Assembly (NCBI GenBank): GCA_016710065.1
Contig: JADJLP010000015.1
Location: forward strand, 372,001 to 436,000
Length of the DNA: 64,000 bases
Direction of reading: 5' to 3'
Source of the DNA: Candidatus Ideonella esbjergensis
GTDB lineage: Bacteria > Pseudomonadota > Gammaproteobacteria > Burkholderiales > Burkholderiaceae_C
The position numbers were made by a program, and so were the translations under genes. Shown in pieces: positions 44,797-54,900 of the stretch. Positions within the stretch are counted from its first letter, which is position 1. Each line of letters opens with the position of its first letter. The notes under the pieces are model-generated. The model was given only the letters and a program-made list of their open reading frames with translations, made no database searches and was not told the origin of the DNA.

Positions 44797-45594
44797 TCAC
44801 TCCAGGGCGGGGGCAGGCCCATCATCGCCCAACAGGGCCTGCGCATCGGTGTCATCAAACGGCTCGGGCGTGGCCTTGGCCAATGCCATCCAAACGGAAA
44901 ACGGCAGGCTGAACGGACGTCTGGGTGCTGGCCGCAGCACCTCCAGCGCGCCAAACCCAGGTTGCCCATCCACAAGCTCACCCGCAGCGGGGTGGGCACA
45001 CATCACACCGTAGATCTCGGGGATCTCTTCAGGTTCACCAATGCCGGCCCGCAGCACATACCAGCACTCGCTGGCCACGGCGCGGTAGGCCTCGCCCTTG
45101 GCAGGGCGCTTCAGGTCGCCCAACAGGTCGGCGCGCGTCACCTTCACCTCATGCACCACGGGCCACAGCAAGGCCTCGGCGGTGGTGTTGCGCACGGAAA
45201 AGACATCGGGCATGGCCACGGCCCAACGGGTCTTGGGCGCGGTAGCACCACCCGGCCCGGCCACCACGTCGGCCAAGGGCGCGCGCAAGGCCAGGCCGCG
45301 CCAGGCGATGCGCCCGGCCCGCTGCATCTCGCTGGCCACCCGCGCCACCAAGGCCTCGTGGGCGTCGCGCCGCGCGCGGTTGCGCTGCAAGGCATCGGCC
45401 AGCAAGGTCACGCCGGTGTCGGTCACGCGCAGGGTCTCGCGACCTTGGGCATCCTCACGGCGTTCCACCAGGCCGGCGGCCAGCAGCTCCAGCTCCAGCA
45501 TGTCGTGGCTGGGCCAGCCGGCCGAACGCCACAGCGCGCGCAAACGGCGCCGGTGCGCGGCCCCGAGGCCCGGTGCGTCTGGAAGCGCGATCAT
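44797..45594 (-). CDS. Hypothetical protein with PD-(D/E)XK nuclease-like motif
   Basis: The 265-residue product has an N-terminal winged-helix-like part (about 1-70) and a central stretch VVHEVKVTRADLLGDLKRPAKG (about 150-170), where E-V-K resembles the E-x-K of PD-(D/E)XK enzymes such as MmcB-type DNA-repair proteins. ECWYVLRAGIG and PEIYGVMCAHP follow. No cleaving activity is proven. It is tightly packed with DUF427 upstream and the thioredoxin-like gene downstream. Confidence 0.75.
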   Translation of the reverse strand: MIALPDAPGLGAAHRRRLRALWRSAGWPSHDMLELELLAAGLVERREDAQGRETLRVTDTGVTLLADALQRNRARRDAHEALVARVASEMQRAGRIAWRGLALRAPLADVVAGPGGATAPKTRWAVAMPDVFSVRNTTAEALLWPVVHEVKVTRADLLGDLKRPAKGEAYRAVASECWYVLRAGIGEPEEIPEIYGVMCAHPAAGELVDGQPGFGALEVLRPAPRRPFSLPFSVWMALAKATPEPFDDTDAQALLGDDGPAPALE

Positions 45595-45612
45595 GCGAGG
45601 TTCCGCGCGCGG

Positions 45613-45891
45613 TCAATCCACCACCTGCACGCCCTTCCAGAAGGCGACGCGCCCTTTGATGGCAGCGGCCGCCTCGCTGGGCTCGGGGTAGAACCATATG
45701 GCGTCGGCGTTCATCTCGCCGTTCACGAACAGGCTCAGGTAATGCGCCTGGCCTTTCACGCCACTGCTGCGGTGGTTGCTGAAGCTGGTGTACTCGCGCT
45801 TGAGCGAGGCTTCGGGAAAGTAATGGTTGCCGTCCATCACCACGGTGTCGTTGCTCTCGGCCACCACCACGCCGTTCCAGATTGCCTTCAT
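45613..45891 (-). CDS. DUF427 domain protein
   Basis: The 92-residue product matches DUF427: MKAIWNGVVVAESNDTVVMDGNHYFP, then KGQAHYLSLFVNGE and AIWFYPEPSEAAAAIKGRVAFW. Its function is unknown; the beta-rich fold may bind a small molecule. It starts a three-gene same-strand group, 18 bases before the nuclease-like gene, and is divergent from the acetyltransferase. Confidence 0.93.
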   Translation of the reverse strand: MKAIWNGVVVAESNDTVVMDGNHYFPEASLKREYTSFSNHRSSGVKGQAHYLSLFVNGEMNADAIWFYPEPSEAAAAIKGRVAFWKGVQVVD

Positions 45892-45920
45892 CGCTCGCGC
45901 CTTTGTGCACTGAGGCGCCC

Positions 45921-46436
45921 ATGCTAGCCTCTTCGCCCATGCAAAGCGACCACACCACCCCCGGCCCGAACGTGCTCCAAGCCATGACCGAAGCGGGCTA
46001 CGAGCGCTTCTGGCGCGACAGCATCGCCGGCTACGCCGACGACAAGGTGGCCGCCGGCCAGTGGCTGGCCGAGACCGCCCAAGCCCAATCGGCCGCCGAG
46101 TTTGCCCACCAGTTGCCGCAGGGCCTGGCCACGCCCGACCACCACTTGTTCGAAATCGTCGACGCCGCCAGCAGCCAGACCGTGGGCCATCTGTGGTTCG
46201 CCATCGAGTTGCGCCACGGCGTGCGCATCGCCTACGTCTACGACCTGGCGGTGCACCCCGAGCACCAGCGCCGTGGCCACGCCACCCGCGCCTTCCGTGC
46301 GATGGAGGACAAGGTGTGGGCGCTGAACGCCTGGCGCATCGACCTGCACGTCTTTGGCCACAACCCCGGCGCCCAGGCCCTCTACGCGGCGCTGGGCTAC
46401 CGGGTCACCAGCGTCACCATGGCGAAAAGCCTTTGA
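45921..46436 (+). CDS. GNAT family N-acetyltransferase
   Basis: The 171-residue enzyme carries the acetyl-CoA motif VYDLAVHPEHQRRGHATRAF (about 105-124, Q/R-x-x-G-x-G/A replaced by QRRGHAT) and the C-terminal FGHNPGAQALYAALGYRVTS. It transfers an acetyl group to an unidentified amine. The start at 45921 has GAGG five bases upstream; an ATG at 45939 is an alternative. It is followed by pirin 96 bases later. Confidence 0.93.
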   Translation: MLASSPMQSDHTTPGPNVLQAMTEAGYERFWRDSIAGYADDKVAAGQWLAETAQAQSAAEFAHQLPQGLATPDHHLFEIVDAASSQTVGHLWFAIELRHGVRIAYVYDLAVHPEHQRRGHATRAFRAMEDKVWALNAWRIDLHVFGHNPGAQALYAALGYRVTSVTMAKSL

Positions 46437-46532
46437 ACGTTGCGTGCGGTGGCGCCGCACCCTGGGCCGGGTGGCGCGGCCTACGATGAAGGCCTCTGGA
46501 ACGCTGCAAACGTCCACATCAAAGGCACCGTC

Positions 46533-47387
46533 ATGACCACACCCGTTTCCCAACCCCGCCGCGTTGAACGCCTGGTGCAAGGCCGCGCCACCAGCGATGG
46601 CGATGGCGTCAAGCTCACCCGCGTGCTCACGCACGAGTTGCAGCTGCGGCTCGACCCGTTCCTGATGCTCGACGCCTTCGGCTCGGACGAGGCCGCCGAC
46701 TACATCGGTGGCTTTCCCAGCCACCCGCACCGCGGCTTCGAGACCATCACCTACATGATCGCCGGGCGCATGCGCCACAAGGATTCCGCCGGCCACGAAG
46801 GCCTGCTGGAAGACGGCGGCGTGCAGTGGATGACGGCCGGTCGTGGCGTGATCCACAGCGAGCTGCCCGAGCAGGAAGAGGGCCGAATGGAAGGCTTTCA
46901 GCTCTGGCTCAACCTGCCTGGGCGCGACAAGCTGTGCGAGCCCTGGTACCAGGACTTTCCGGCCAGCGCGATCCCCGAGGTGGTGACCGAGACCGCCACG
47001 GTGCGCGTGATCGCCGGCGAGCATGCCGGTGTGAAGGGCGCCATGCAGCGTGACGCCACCCAGCCGCTGTACCTGGACGTGCACCTGGCCCCCGGCGCCA
47101 GCCTGGCCCAGGCGCTGCCCGAAGGCCACCACGCCTTCGTCTACGTCTACCGAGGCAGCCTGGGCATTGCCGGCACCGAGGTGGCCCGCCAGCGCATGGC
47201 CATCCTGGCCCAGCAGGCCGGCAGCGACGGCGTGGTGCTACAGGCCGGCACCGAGCCCACCCGTGCGCTGCTGATCGCCGGCCGGCCGTTGCGCGAACCC
47301 ATCGCGCAGTACGGCCCGTTTGTGATGAACACGCAGCAGGAGATCTTTCAGGCGGTGGAGGACTTTCGCGCGGGGCGCCTGGCCTAA
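46533..47387 (+). CDS. Pirin family protein
   Basis: The 284-residue bicupin has the pirin metal site: GFPSHPHRGFETITYMIAG (His-His) and later HSELPEQEEGRMEGFQLW (His and Glu), plus RGSLGIAG and RALLIAGRPLREPIAQYGPFVMNT in the C-terminal cupin. Pirins bind iron and act as quercetinases or redox-sensitive regulators. The ATG at 46533 fits the family start. A terminator follows. Confidence 0.95.
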   Translation: MTTPVSQPRRVERLVQGRATSDGDGVKLTRVLTHELQLRLDPFLMLDAFGSDEAADYIGGFPSHPHRGFETITYMIAGRMRHKDSAGHEGLLEDGGVQWMTAGRGVIHSELPEQEEGRMEGFQLWLNLPGRDKLCEPWYQDFPASAIPEVVTETATVRVIAGEHAGVKGAMQRDATQPLYLDVHLAPGASLAQALPEGHHAFVYVYRGSLGIAGTEVARQRMAILAQQAGSDGVVLQAGTEPTRALLIAGRPLREPIAQYGPFVMNTQQEIFQAVEDFRAGRLA

Positions 47388-47412
47388 GCTGCGCGCCCCA
47401 CCTCACACAAAG

Positions 47413-47437
47413 AAAGGGCGCCCAAGGGCGCCCTTCT
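47413..47437. terminator. Hairpin between pirin and the DUF4397 lipoprotein gene
   Basis: AAGGGCGCCC and GGGCGCCCTT form a strong inverted repeat between the convergent genes. T-rich tails on both sides are short, so it probably works as a bidirectional end with reduced efficiency. Confidence 0.6.
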
Positions 47438-47471
47438 GCATGGCGGCCAGCCTGCGCGGCTGGCCATGTCA

Positions 47472-48767
47472 TCACCGGTCTTGGCGCAACTGGCCGTTCC
47501 AGGCACCGGCGCCGCCGTTGCCGGCATCGCCAAACATGTAGAAGGTGTAAACACCCTGGGCCGCCAAGGTCACGTTGGCGTCCTTGGTCACCATGGGTGC
47601 CGGCCGGAACGCCGAACTCACCTCGATGGTCGACGCAGTCACCGGCGTCACTTCCTTGTACTTCGACCCAGTGCCAGGCAGCAGATTGGTGGCCACAGAC
47701 CCATAGTTCAGGGTCATCGTCAGTGAATAGCTCGCCATGCCCACGGGGTCCATCGCATTGACCAGGCGCAGCTTGGCGCTGGTGGCCGAGGTCGGCAGGC
47801 GGTTGTCGTCAGTGATCACCGCCAGCGAAGGCGCCGCCGCTGTGCCCAGCACCAGCAGGGTGCTGTCGCTTCCGGGTGCCAGCGTAGCCGTGCCGGTTGC
47901 GGTACCGCCGATGGTTGCGGCACCAGCGCTGACCAAGCTGTAGTCACCAATGGTGGGCGAGGCCGTGTTGCTGACCAGCGCCGCGCCGTTCAGCGTCAGG
48001 CTGGTCTTGTCACCGGTGCCTGTCAGCGCCGACACCACCCGCACGCGGGCCTGGGTGTTGTTGTGGGCGGTGACATTGCCACCCTGAACAATCTGGGCCG
48101 CATTGACCAGGATGCCACCGGCACCGGCAGACAGCACCAAGGTGTCCACCTCGCCACTGGCCAGGGTCACGGCCGGCACGTCCAAACGCACGTCGGAAAC
48201 ATCCAGGTTGGAGGTGACGCGCAGGCGGTAGGTGCCCGGCAGCACCGCACCGTAGCTGGACTGCGACCCGCCCGTGATGGACGTGGCCACCGGCTGGGCA
48301 CCTGCCAGGTCATCCGTGGCGCCGGTCAGGTACACGTTGAGGGCACCGGCATCGGTGGCGGTGTTGAGAACACTGATCTTGGCCTTGGGGGTGGCGCTGG
48401 TGTCGGCCACGATGTTCTCTGTCAGCACCACCGAGCGCGGAGCACCCTGCCAGCCGTAGGCCACAACCGTGTATTTGGTGTCCTTCGCGAAGTTGCGGCT
48501 CTGGCTCAGCAAATAGGTCGCGCTCGACGAGGCCGCGAGGGCCGTGGTGACCGTGCCGGAACTCGCGTCGGCAAAGGCACTGCCCGCCCCAACGGTTACG
48601 CTGCTGGTAGTCACCTTGGCGTCGTTGATGTACAGGTCCAGCGAGGCGTAGCCTGCACTGGCGTTCACCAAACGCACCGATGCATTGCCGCCGCTGCTGC
48701 CGCCGCAGCCAGCCAGCCAGACCATGGGAACCAGGGCCAGCAGGCCGAGCAGGTGTCGTTTATTCAT
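47472..48767 (-). CDS. DUF4397 domain lipoprotein
   Basis: The 431-residue protein begins MNKRHLLGLLALVPMVWLAG, with the lipobox in LAGCGGSSGG. Two DUF4397 beta-sandwich units follow (about 30-135, VRLVNASAGYASLDLYINDAKV; and about 135-225, ISVLNTATDAGALNVYLTG), then more beta-rich sequence and a C-terminal unit (about 335-425). DUF4397 proteins are surface or periplasmic with unknown partners. Codons upstream (TTG at 48800, ATG at 48779) could extend it but would displace the signal peptide. Confidence 0.9.
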   Translation of the reverse strand: MNKRHLLGLLALVPMVWLAGCGGSSGGNASVRLVNASAGYASLDLYINDAKVTTSSVTVGAGSAFADASSGTVTTALAASSSATYLLSQSRNFAKDTKYTVVAYGWQGAPRSVVLTENIVADTSATPKAKISVLNTATDAGALNVYLTGATDDLAGAQPVATSITGGSQSSYGAVLPGTYRLRVTSNLDVSDVRLDVPAVTLASGEVDTLVLSAGAGGILVNAAQIVQGGNVTAHNNTQARVRVVSALTGTGDKTSLTLNGAALVSNTASPTIGDYSLVSAGAATIGGTATGTATLAPGSDSTLLVLGTAAAPSLAVITDDNRLPTSATSAKLRLVNAMDPVGMASYSLTMTLNYGSVATNLLPGTGSKYKEVTPVTASTIEVSSAFRPAPMVTKDANVTLAAQGVYTFYMFGDAGNGGAGAWNGQLRQDR

Positions 48768-48965
48768 CGGAGAGTCCATATTCTGGAAAGAGGGAATCAA
48801 GCCTTGTAATCATGCCATGTTGCTGGGCTGTTTCTGGCCGGGGCATCCCTCGCCGCGCTGCCGCATCAGGGCTTCAAATGCTGGCTTTTTTCCACGATAC
48901 GGCTTGAAACAAGGGGTTTAGTCTGGCGACACAGTCCCCGATACCCTCTGCAGGAGGTGCCCGCC

Positions 48966-49181
48966 ATGCAACCCAGCTACCCCGCCCACTGGCAGATTTC
49001 CCGCGATCAGCGCAGCCTGTCACAGCTGGCCGCCTGGGCCGAGACCGAGCCGCTGGCCCTGGGTGCCAGCCCACCAGCCCCGGCTGCCGGCTTTGCCCGC
49101 GAGATGCTGCAGGGCTTGCAGGTGGTGGAACTGCACAGTGCCGAGCTGTTTCGCCGCTATTTTGGCGACGCAGACAACTGA
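48966..49181 (+). CDS. Small hypothetical protein (71 residues)
   Basis: AGGAGG lies eight bases before the ATG, so expression is plausible. The product opens MQPSYPAHWQISRDQRSLSQ and ends VELHSAELFRRYFGDADN, mostly helical and acidic with no membrane segment. Unknown family. Its last 25 bases overlap the 3' end of the convergent methyltransferase gene. Confidence 0.6.
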   Translation: MQPSYPAHWQISRDQRSLSQLAAWAETEPLALGASPPAPAAGFAREMLQGLQVVELHSAELFRRYFGDADN

Positions 49182-50473
49182 TTCGCCGCGCCCCCATCGT
49201 CGGCCAGCAACATGGTTTCCAAGCAGTGCTCGCGCACGCCGTAGAAGGCCTTGATCTCGTCCACCTGGGCCTGGGCAGCCGCGCGGCGCTGCTGCTCGGC
49301 GCCGCCGCTGGCCTGGCGCCGCACGGCGAGGATCATCTTGTTCTTGCTGGTGTGCTCCAGCGCCACAAACTCGAAGACCTGGGCGTCGTAGCCGTTGGCT
49401 TCGAGCAGCAGCGCGCGCAGGCTGTCGGTCACCATCTCGGCTTGCTGGCCCAGGTGGATGCCGTGTTGCAGCATGCCCTTGAGCTTGGCAGGCAACTGCA
49501 TCTGCGGCCGGATCTGCTTGTGGCAGCACGGTGAGCTGAGGATGATGCGGGCGCCGGCACGAATGCCCGTGTGCAGCGCGAAATCGGTGGCGGTGTCGCA
49601 AGCGTGCAGCGCGATCATCACGTCCAGCCGCTCGGGCACATAACTGCGCACGTCGCCGCACTCGAAGACCAGGCCCGCCAGGCCACGGCGCTGGGCGGCG
49701 GCGTTGCACAGGGTCACCATGTCCTCGCGCAACTCCACGCCGGTCACGTGGGCCGGCCAGCCACGGCCTGACAGCGGGTCAGTGAGGTGCTGGTAGGTGG
49801 CAAAGGTGAGGTAGCCCTTGCCGGCACCAAAGTCCACCACCTGCACCGCTTGGCCGTGGGCGGGGGCCAGGTGGGCGCTGTCCAGAGCATGGTCCAGCAC
49901 CTCCACGAACTTGTTGATCTGCTTCCACTTGCGGGCCATGGCCGGCACCAGCTTGTGCTGCGCGTCGGTCACGCCCAGGTCTTGCAGAAAGGGCAGGTCC
50001 AGCGTGAGGTAGCGCCTCTTCTGCCGGTCATGGCCCAGGTCGGGCGCGGCCGCATCGTCGGCCTCGGCCAGGGGCTTGCGGCTCAGGCCCACCTTGCCGC
50101 GCTTGCTGATCATCAGCTGCAGCTCTTCGGTGGTGGTGAACAGGTGGGCGTGACTGAACTCGCTGCCCAGCATCTCGCGCAGCGCCGCCAGGCCATCGGC
50201 CAGCGGCGGGTTCTTGGTGATGTCCTTGGTCTTGTGGGTGCTCACCAGGCTCAGACACGCCTGCCCGCGCAGCGTGAGCGGCCGGGCGGTGAGGCGCACC
50301 AGATCAGCCCCCGCGCGGCGCGGCTTGCCCAGCACGATCTTGATGCAGCGCTGCTCGGCCAGGCTCAGGGCCAGTGCCTCGAAGAAGCGCTCTCGCCGCG
50401 CCAGGTCGGCCAGCGCGGTTTGGTTCTCACTCAGCGGGGCAGCTCCGGTCTCGGCGGCGTTGGCATCGGTCAT
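49157..50473 (-). CDS. SAM-dependent methyltransferase (METTL25/RRNAD1-like)
   Basis: The 438-residue protein has an N-terminal helical part (about 1-160) and a class I methyltransferase domain: VVDFGAGKGYLTFATYQHL (motif I, about 215-233), TGVELREDMV and LDVMIALHACDTATDFAL. SSPCCHKQIRPQMQ is diagnostic of the wider METTL25/GSTCD-type family, whose substrates are unknown. It follows the oxoamine synthase by 47 bases on the same strand, so it may be part of that transcript. Confidence 0.85.
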   Translation of the reverse strand: MTDANAAETGAAPLSENQTALADLARRERFFEALALSLAEQRCIKIVLGKPRRAGADLVRLTARPLTLRGQACLSLVSTHKTKDITKNPPLADGLAALREMLGSEFSHAHLFTTTEELQLMISKRGKVGLSRKPLAEADDAAAPDLGHDRQKRRYLTLDLPFLQDLGVTDAQHKLVPAMARKWKQINKFVEVLDHALDSAHLAPAHGQAVQVVDFGAGKGYLTFATYQHLTDPLSGRGWPAHVTGVELREDMVTLCNAAAQRRGLAGLVFECGDVRSYVPERLDVMIALHACDTATDFALHTGIRAGARIILSSPCCHKQIRPQMQLPAKLKGMLQHGIHLGQQAEMVTDSLRALLLEANGYDAQVFEFVALEHTSKNKMILAVRRQASGGAEQQRRAAAQAQVDEIKAFYGVREHCLETMLLADDGGAANQLSASPK

Positions 50474-50520
50474 TGGCCTGATTGTCCGTGCAGGCCGCAG
50501 CCGGCGGCCAACCCGCTCCG

Positions 50521-51897
50521 TCAAAGGCCAGCCGGCAGCAGGTCCAGGCCCATGGCCGCCGTCTCCATGCCCTCGCCGCCCGTGGCTTCCTGCAGCGCCT
50601 GGGCCACCAGGGCCGCAGCCTGGCGGGCTTGCGCGGGCGTGTGCTGGGCCATCACCAGCATGCGCAGCCGCGCGGCGTTCTGGGCCACGGCCGGGTACTC
50701 CACCAGGTTGGCCAGCAGGCCGGCCTGTCCCAGGGCCCGCGCCGCGCGGCGTGCCGTGGCCGCTGGGCCCAGCAGCACAGGCACGATGGGTGCGGGCGTG
50801 CCCAACAGGCTCAGCCCGTGCGCCTGCAGGCGTTCGCGCAGCGCCAGCACGGCCTGCATCAGCGCATCGCGGCGCTGCTGGCCTTCGGGCGAACGCACGA
50901 TGCGCAAACACTCGCGCACCACGGCCACCTGCACCGGCGACAGCGCGTTCGAGAACGTGGCCGAGGGCGCGTAGTAGCGCAGGTACTCCTTCAGCGCTGG
51001 CTCGCGGCAGGCCACGAAGCCGCCACTGGCCGCAAAGGTCTTGCTGAACGAGCCCACCACCAGGTCCACCTGGCCCAGCATGCCCTGCAGGCCAATCTGG
51101 CTCTGCCCCTGCGGGCCCACGCTACCCAGGTCGTGCGCCACGTCCACCACCAGCAGCGCGCGGAACTCGTGGGCCAGGGCCTGCAGCGCAGGCAGGTCGG
51201 GCGCGTCGGCGTCCATGGAATAGCAACCCTCAGTCACCAGCAGCACGCCGTTGTGCGGGTCTTGCGCTCGCACGCGCCGCAGCACGCGGCGCGCATGGGC
51301 CACGTCCAGGTGGCGGTGCTGGTGCAGCTTGCGCGTGGCGGCGGCTGCACCCTCTTGCAGGCAGTTGTGGGCCAGCTGGTCCATCACCACGTGGTCATCT
51401 GGCCGCACCAGGCCACGCATCAGGCCATAGCCCGCCGCCCAACCTGTGGGGAACAGCAGCACCTCGTGCATGGCCAGGTGTTCGGCCAGCTCCTGCTCCA
51501 GCAGGCGGGCCTCGGCCACGTTGCCAGCCAGCACGGTGGAGCCGCCGTTGTGCACGCCGTAGCGCTGCATGGCGGTGCTGGCAGCTTCCAGAACCTGCGG
51601 GTGGGTGCCGAGCGAAAGGTAGTCGTGCGCCGAGAAGTTCAGGCCGCTGAGCACCGTGCCATCGGCCTGGCGCTGCACGGCCAACGGCCCGGGCGCGCCC
51701 AGCATCTCGCGGGCATAGGGCATCAACCCTGCATCGCGACGCTGTCGATACCAGGCGTTGAAGGCCCGAGCCTTGGCCTGCAGGTCGGTACCGGCCAGCT
51801 GGAAGAAATCGCGCGAGCTTCCGGCCAGGGCCGGGTCGAGCAGGGCCAGGGTGTCGGCGGCGGTGAGCGATGAAGCGCCAGATGGGTGGGTGGACAT
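50521..51897 (-). CDS. Alpha-oxoamine synthase family aminotransferase (BioF/CqsA/SPT-like)
   Basis: The 458-residue PLP enzyme condenses an amino acid with an acyl-CoA. It shows the fold type I features SAHDYLSLGTHPQVLEAA, GGSTVLAGNVAEARLLEQELAEH, VVDVAHDLGSVG and the PLP lysine in GSFSKTFAASGGFVA. It is about 70 residues longer than BioF at the N-terminus, and no biotin genes are near, so 8-amino-7-oxononanoate synthase is not assured. CqsA-like or sphingolipid-like chemistry is possible. The start is the ATG at 51897. It lies 76 bases after the RND pump. Confidence 0.85.
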   Translation of the reverse strand: MSTHPSGASSLTAADTLALLDPALAGSSRDFFQLAGTDLQAKARAFNAWYRQRRDAGLMPYAREMLGAPGPLAVQRQADGTVLSGLNFSAHDYLSLGTHPQVLEAASTAMQRYGVHNGGSTVLAGNVAEARLLEQELAEHLAMHEVLLFPTGWAAGYGLMRGLVRPDDHVVMDQLAHNCLQEGAAAATRKLHQHRHLDVAHARRVLRRVRAQDPHNGVLLVTEGCYSMDADAPDLPALQALAHEFRALLVVDVAHDLGSVGPQGQSQIGLQGMLGQVDLVVGSFSKTFAASGGFVACREPALKEYLRYYAPSATFSNALSPVQVAVVRECLRIVRSPEGQQRRDALMQAVLALRERLQAHGLSLLGTPAPIVPVLLGPAATARRAARALGQAGLLANLVEYPAVAQNAARLRMLVMAQHTPAQARQAAALVAQALQEATGGEGMETAAMGLDLLPAGL

Positions 51898-51973
51898 GGG
51901 CAGGTTCTCCGTTGAAAAGGGGAATCCCACTCTCGCATCCACCGGCCCGGCCCGGGGCCGCCCGCACACACCT

Positions 51974-54900
51974 CTAGACGAGTGATGCCTCTGCTTGCAC
52001 TTCCGCTGTGATCGGCCCGGTGCCGGCCCAGCGGTCCAGTGCCAGGTAGATCACCGGTGTGATGTAGAGCGTCACCGCCTGGCTGAGCAGCAGGCCACCC
52101 ACCACCGCCAGGCCCAGCGGCTGGCGCAGCTCGGCGCCGGCGCCCAGGCCCAAGGCAATGGGCAGCGCACCCATCAGCGCGGCCAGTGTGGTCATCATGA
52201 TGGGGCGCAGCCGCAACAGGCAGGCCTGGCGGATGGCGTCGTGTGGGCTCATGCCCTGATGCCGCTGCGCATCGAGCGCGAAGTCGATCATCATGATGGC
52301 GTTCTTTTTCACGATGCCGATCAGCATCAGGATGCCGATGGTGGCGATCAGCGTCAGGTCCTGCCCGAACAGGTAGAGCGTGATCAGCGCACCCACCGCC
52401 GCCGAGGGCAGCCCCGCCAGGATCGTGAGCGGGTGGATGTAGCTCTCGTAAAGCACCCCCAGCAGCACGTAGATGACCAGCAGCGCGACGATGATCAGGA
52501 TGGCCTGGCCGCCCTGCGAATCCTGGAACACCGCCGCGTCGCCGCCATAGCTGGTGATGATGGTGGCCGGCAGATTCAGCGCCTTGGTGAAGGTGTCGAT
52601 GCGCTGGGTGGCCTCGCCCAGCGCCACCTCAGGGGCGAGGTTGAAGCTCAGCGTGATGGCCTGCAGCTGGCCCTGGTGGTTCACCGCCGTGGGGCCCAGC
52701 GTGCGCTGTACCGTGGCAAAGGCCGAGAGCGGCACCAGTGTGCCGGCCTTGCTGCGCAAATGGATCTTGCCAAAGGCGTCTTCAAACTGCCGGTCGGCGG
52801 CGGCCGCTTCCATCAGCACCTGAAAGCTGTTGGCCGCGCCGTAGATGGTGGACACCTGGCGCTCGCCGAAGGCGCTGTACAGGGCGCTGCGCATGTCGGC
52901 CATCTGCACACCCAGCAGCGCGGCCTTGTCGCGGTCCACGGCCAGCGTGGCCTGCAGGCCACGGTTCTGCGAATCACTGGTCACGTCGCGAAAGATGGTG
53001 TCGGCCCGCAGCTTGTCTTGCAGCTTGCTGGCCCATTCGTTCAACGCGTCGGCGCTCACGCTCTGCAGCGTGTACTGGTAGCGGCTCTTGCTTTGCCGGC
53101 CGCCGAGCTGCAGGTTCTGGATCGGCCGCATGTACACCGCAATGCCGGCGATGTTGCGCAGCTTCTTGCGCAGCCCTTCCACCACCTGGGCCATGGGCGG
53201 GCGCTGGCCACGGGCCTTGAGCACGATGAACATGCGCCCGCTGTTCTGCGTGTTGTTGCCGCCGTTGAACGACGACACCGCCGCCACCGCCGGGTCGGCC
53301 CGGAAAATGGCCGCCACCTGGCTTTGCAGGCCCACCATGGCGGTGAAAGACACGTCCTCGGCGGCCTCGGTGGTGACCTGGATCTGGCCGATGTCCTCTT
53401 CAGGAAAGAAGCCCTTGGGGATGAGCGCGAACAGCACCAGCGTCAGCACCAGGCTGCCCACCGCCACGCCACCCATCACCCAGCGGTGGGCCAGCGCCCA
53501 ATCGAGCGTGCGGCCGTAAAAGCGCAGCAGCGCGGCAAAGCCTGCCTCGAAGGCCCGGCCCAGCGCGCCTTCCTCCTGCGGCGCGTGGTGGCGCAGAAAG
53601 CGGCTGCACAGCATGGGCACCAGCGTGAGCGAGACCCCGGCCGAGACCAGGATGGCGAGGCCCACCACCACCGCGAACTCGTGGAACAGCAGGCCGATCA
53701 CGCCGGGCATGAAGAAAATGGGGATCAGCACCGCCACCAGCGAGACCGAGATCGAGACGATGGTGAAGCTCATCTCGCGCGCGCCGCGAATGGCCGCCGC
53801 GAACGGCTCCATGCCGTCCTCCACGTGGCGCACGATGTTCTCCAGCATCACGATGGCGTCGTCCACCACCAGGCCCACGGCCAGCGTGATGCCCAGCAGC
53901 GAGATGTTGTCCAGGCTGTAGCCGCCAGCGTAGAGCAGGCTCACCGCGCCGATCAGCGAGACGGGCAGCGACAGCGTGGGAATAAGCGTGGCCGAGAGCC
54001 GGCGCAGGAACAAGAAGATCACCAACACCACCAGCACCACGGTGAGCGCCAGCGTGAGCTGCACGTCGTGCAGCGCGTCGCGTATGGACTGCGAGCGGTC
54101 GTTCACCGGCGTCATGTTCACGCTGGCCGGCAGCTGCGCGGCAAATCGCGGCAGCATGGCCTTGACCCGGTCCACCACCTGCACGGTGTTGGCATTGGGC
54201 TGGCGCTGCACTGCCAGGGTGATCGACGGCTCGCCGTTCAGCGACGCATAGGTCTTGACCGATTCGATGCTGTCCTGCACCTCGGCCACGTCGCGCAGGC
54301 GCACCGGCGCACCAGCCTTGCTGGTGACGATGATGCTGCCCCATTCGCGGGCGTTGGTAAGCTGCTTGTTGGCCTGCACCGTGAGCGTCTGGCGCGGCCC
54401 CTCCAACACGCCCACCGGGGTGTTGGAATTGGCACTGCCCACAGCGGCGCGCAGCTCGTCCAGCGTCAGGTTGCGCTCGGCCAGGGCCTCGGGCCGCACG
54501 TGGATGCGCACCGCGTAGCGCCGTTGACCGAAGATGAACACCTGCGCCACGCCGTCGATGGTGGACAGACTGGGCGAGATCAGGTTCTCGGCAAAGTCGT
54601 TCAGGTCCGTCAGGTTCATCGACGGGCTGGTCAGCGCCACCAGCAGCACCGGCGCGTCGGCCGGATTGACCTTGCGGTAGCTGGGCGGCGAGGTCATCTC
54701 GGCCGGCAGCGAGCGCTGCACGCGGAACAGCGCGGCCTGCACGTCCACGGCCGCAGCATCAATGTCGCGCGAGGTCTCGAACTCCAGCGTCAGCGAGCTG
54801 CTGCCCAGCGTGTTGGTGGAGCTGATGATCGACAGGCCGGCAATGGTGCTGAACTGCTTTTCGAGCGGCAAGGCCACCGAGCTGGCCATGGTTTCGGGCG

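Noticed and set aside
50521..51897. Firm bioF assignment
   Set aside because: The protein is longer than typical BioF and no biotin genes are nearby, so only the enzyme family is claimed.
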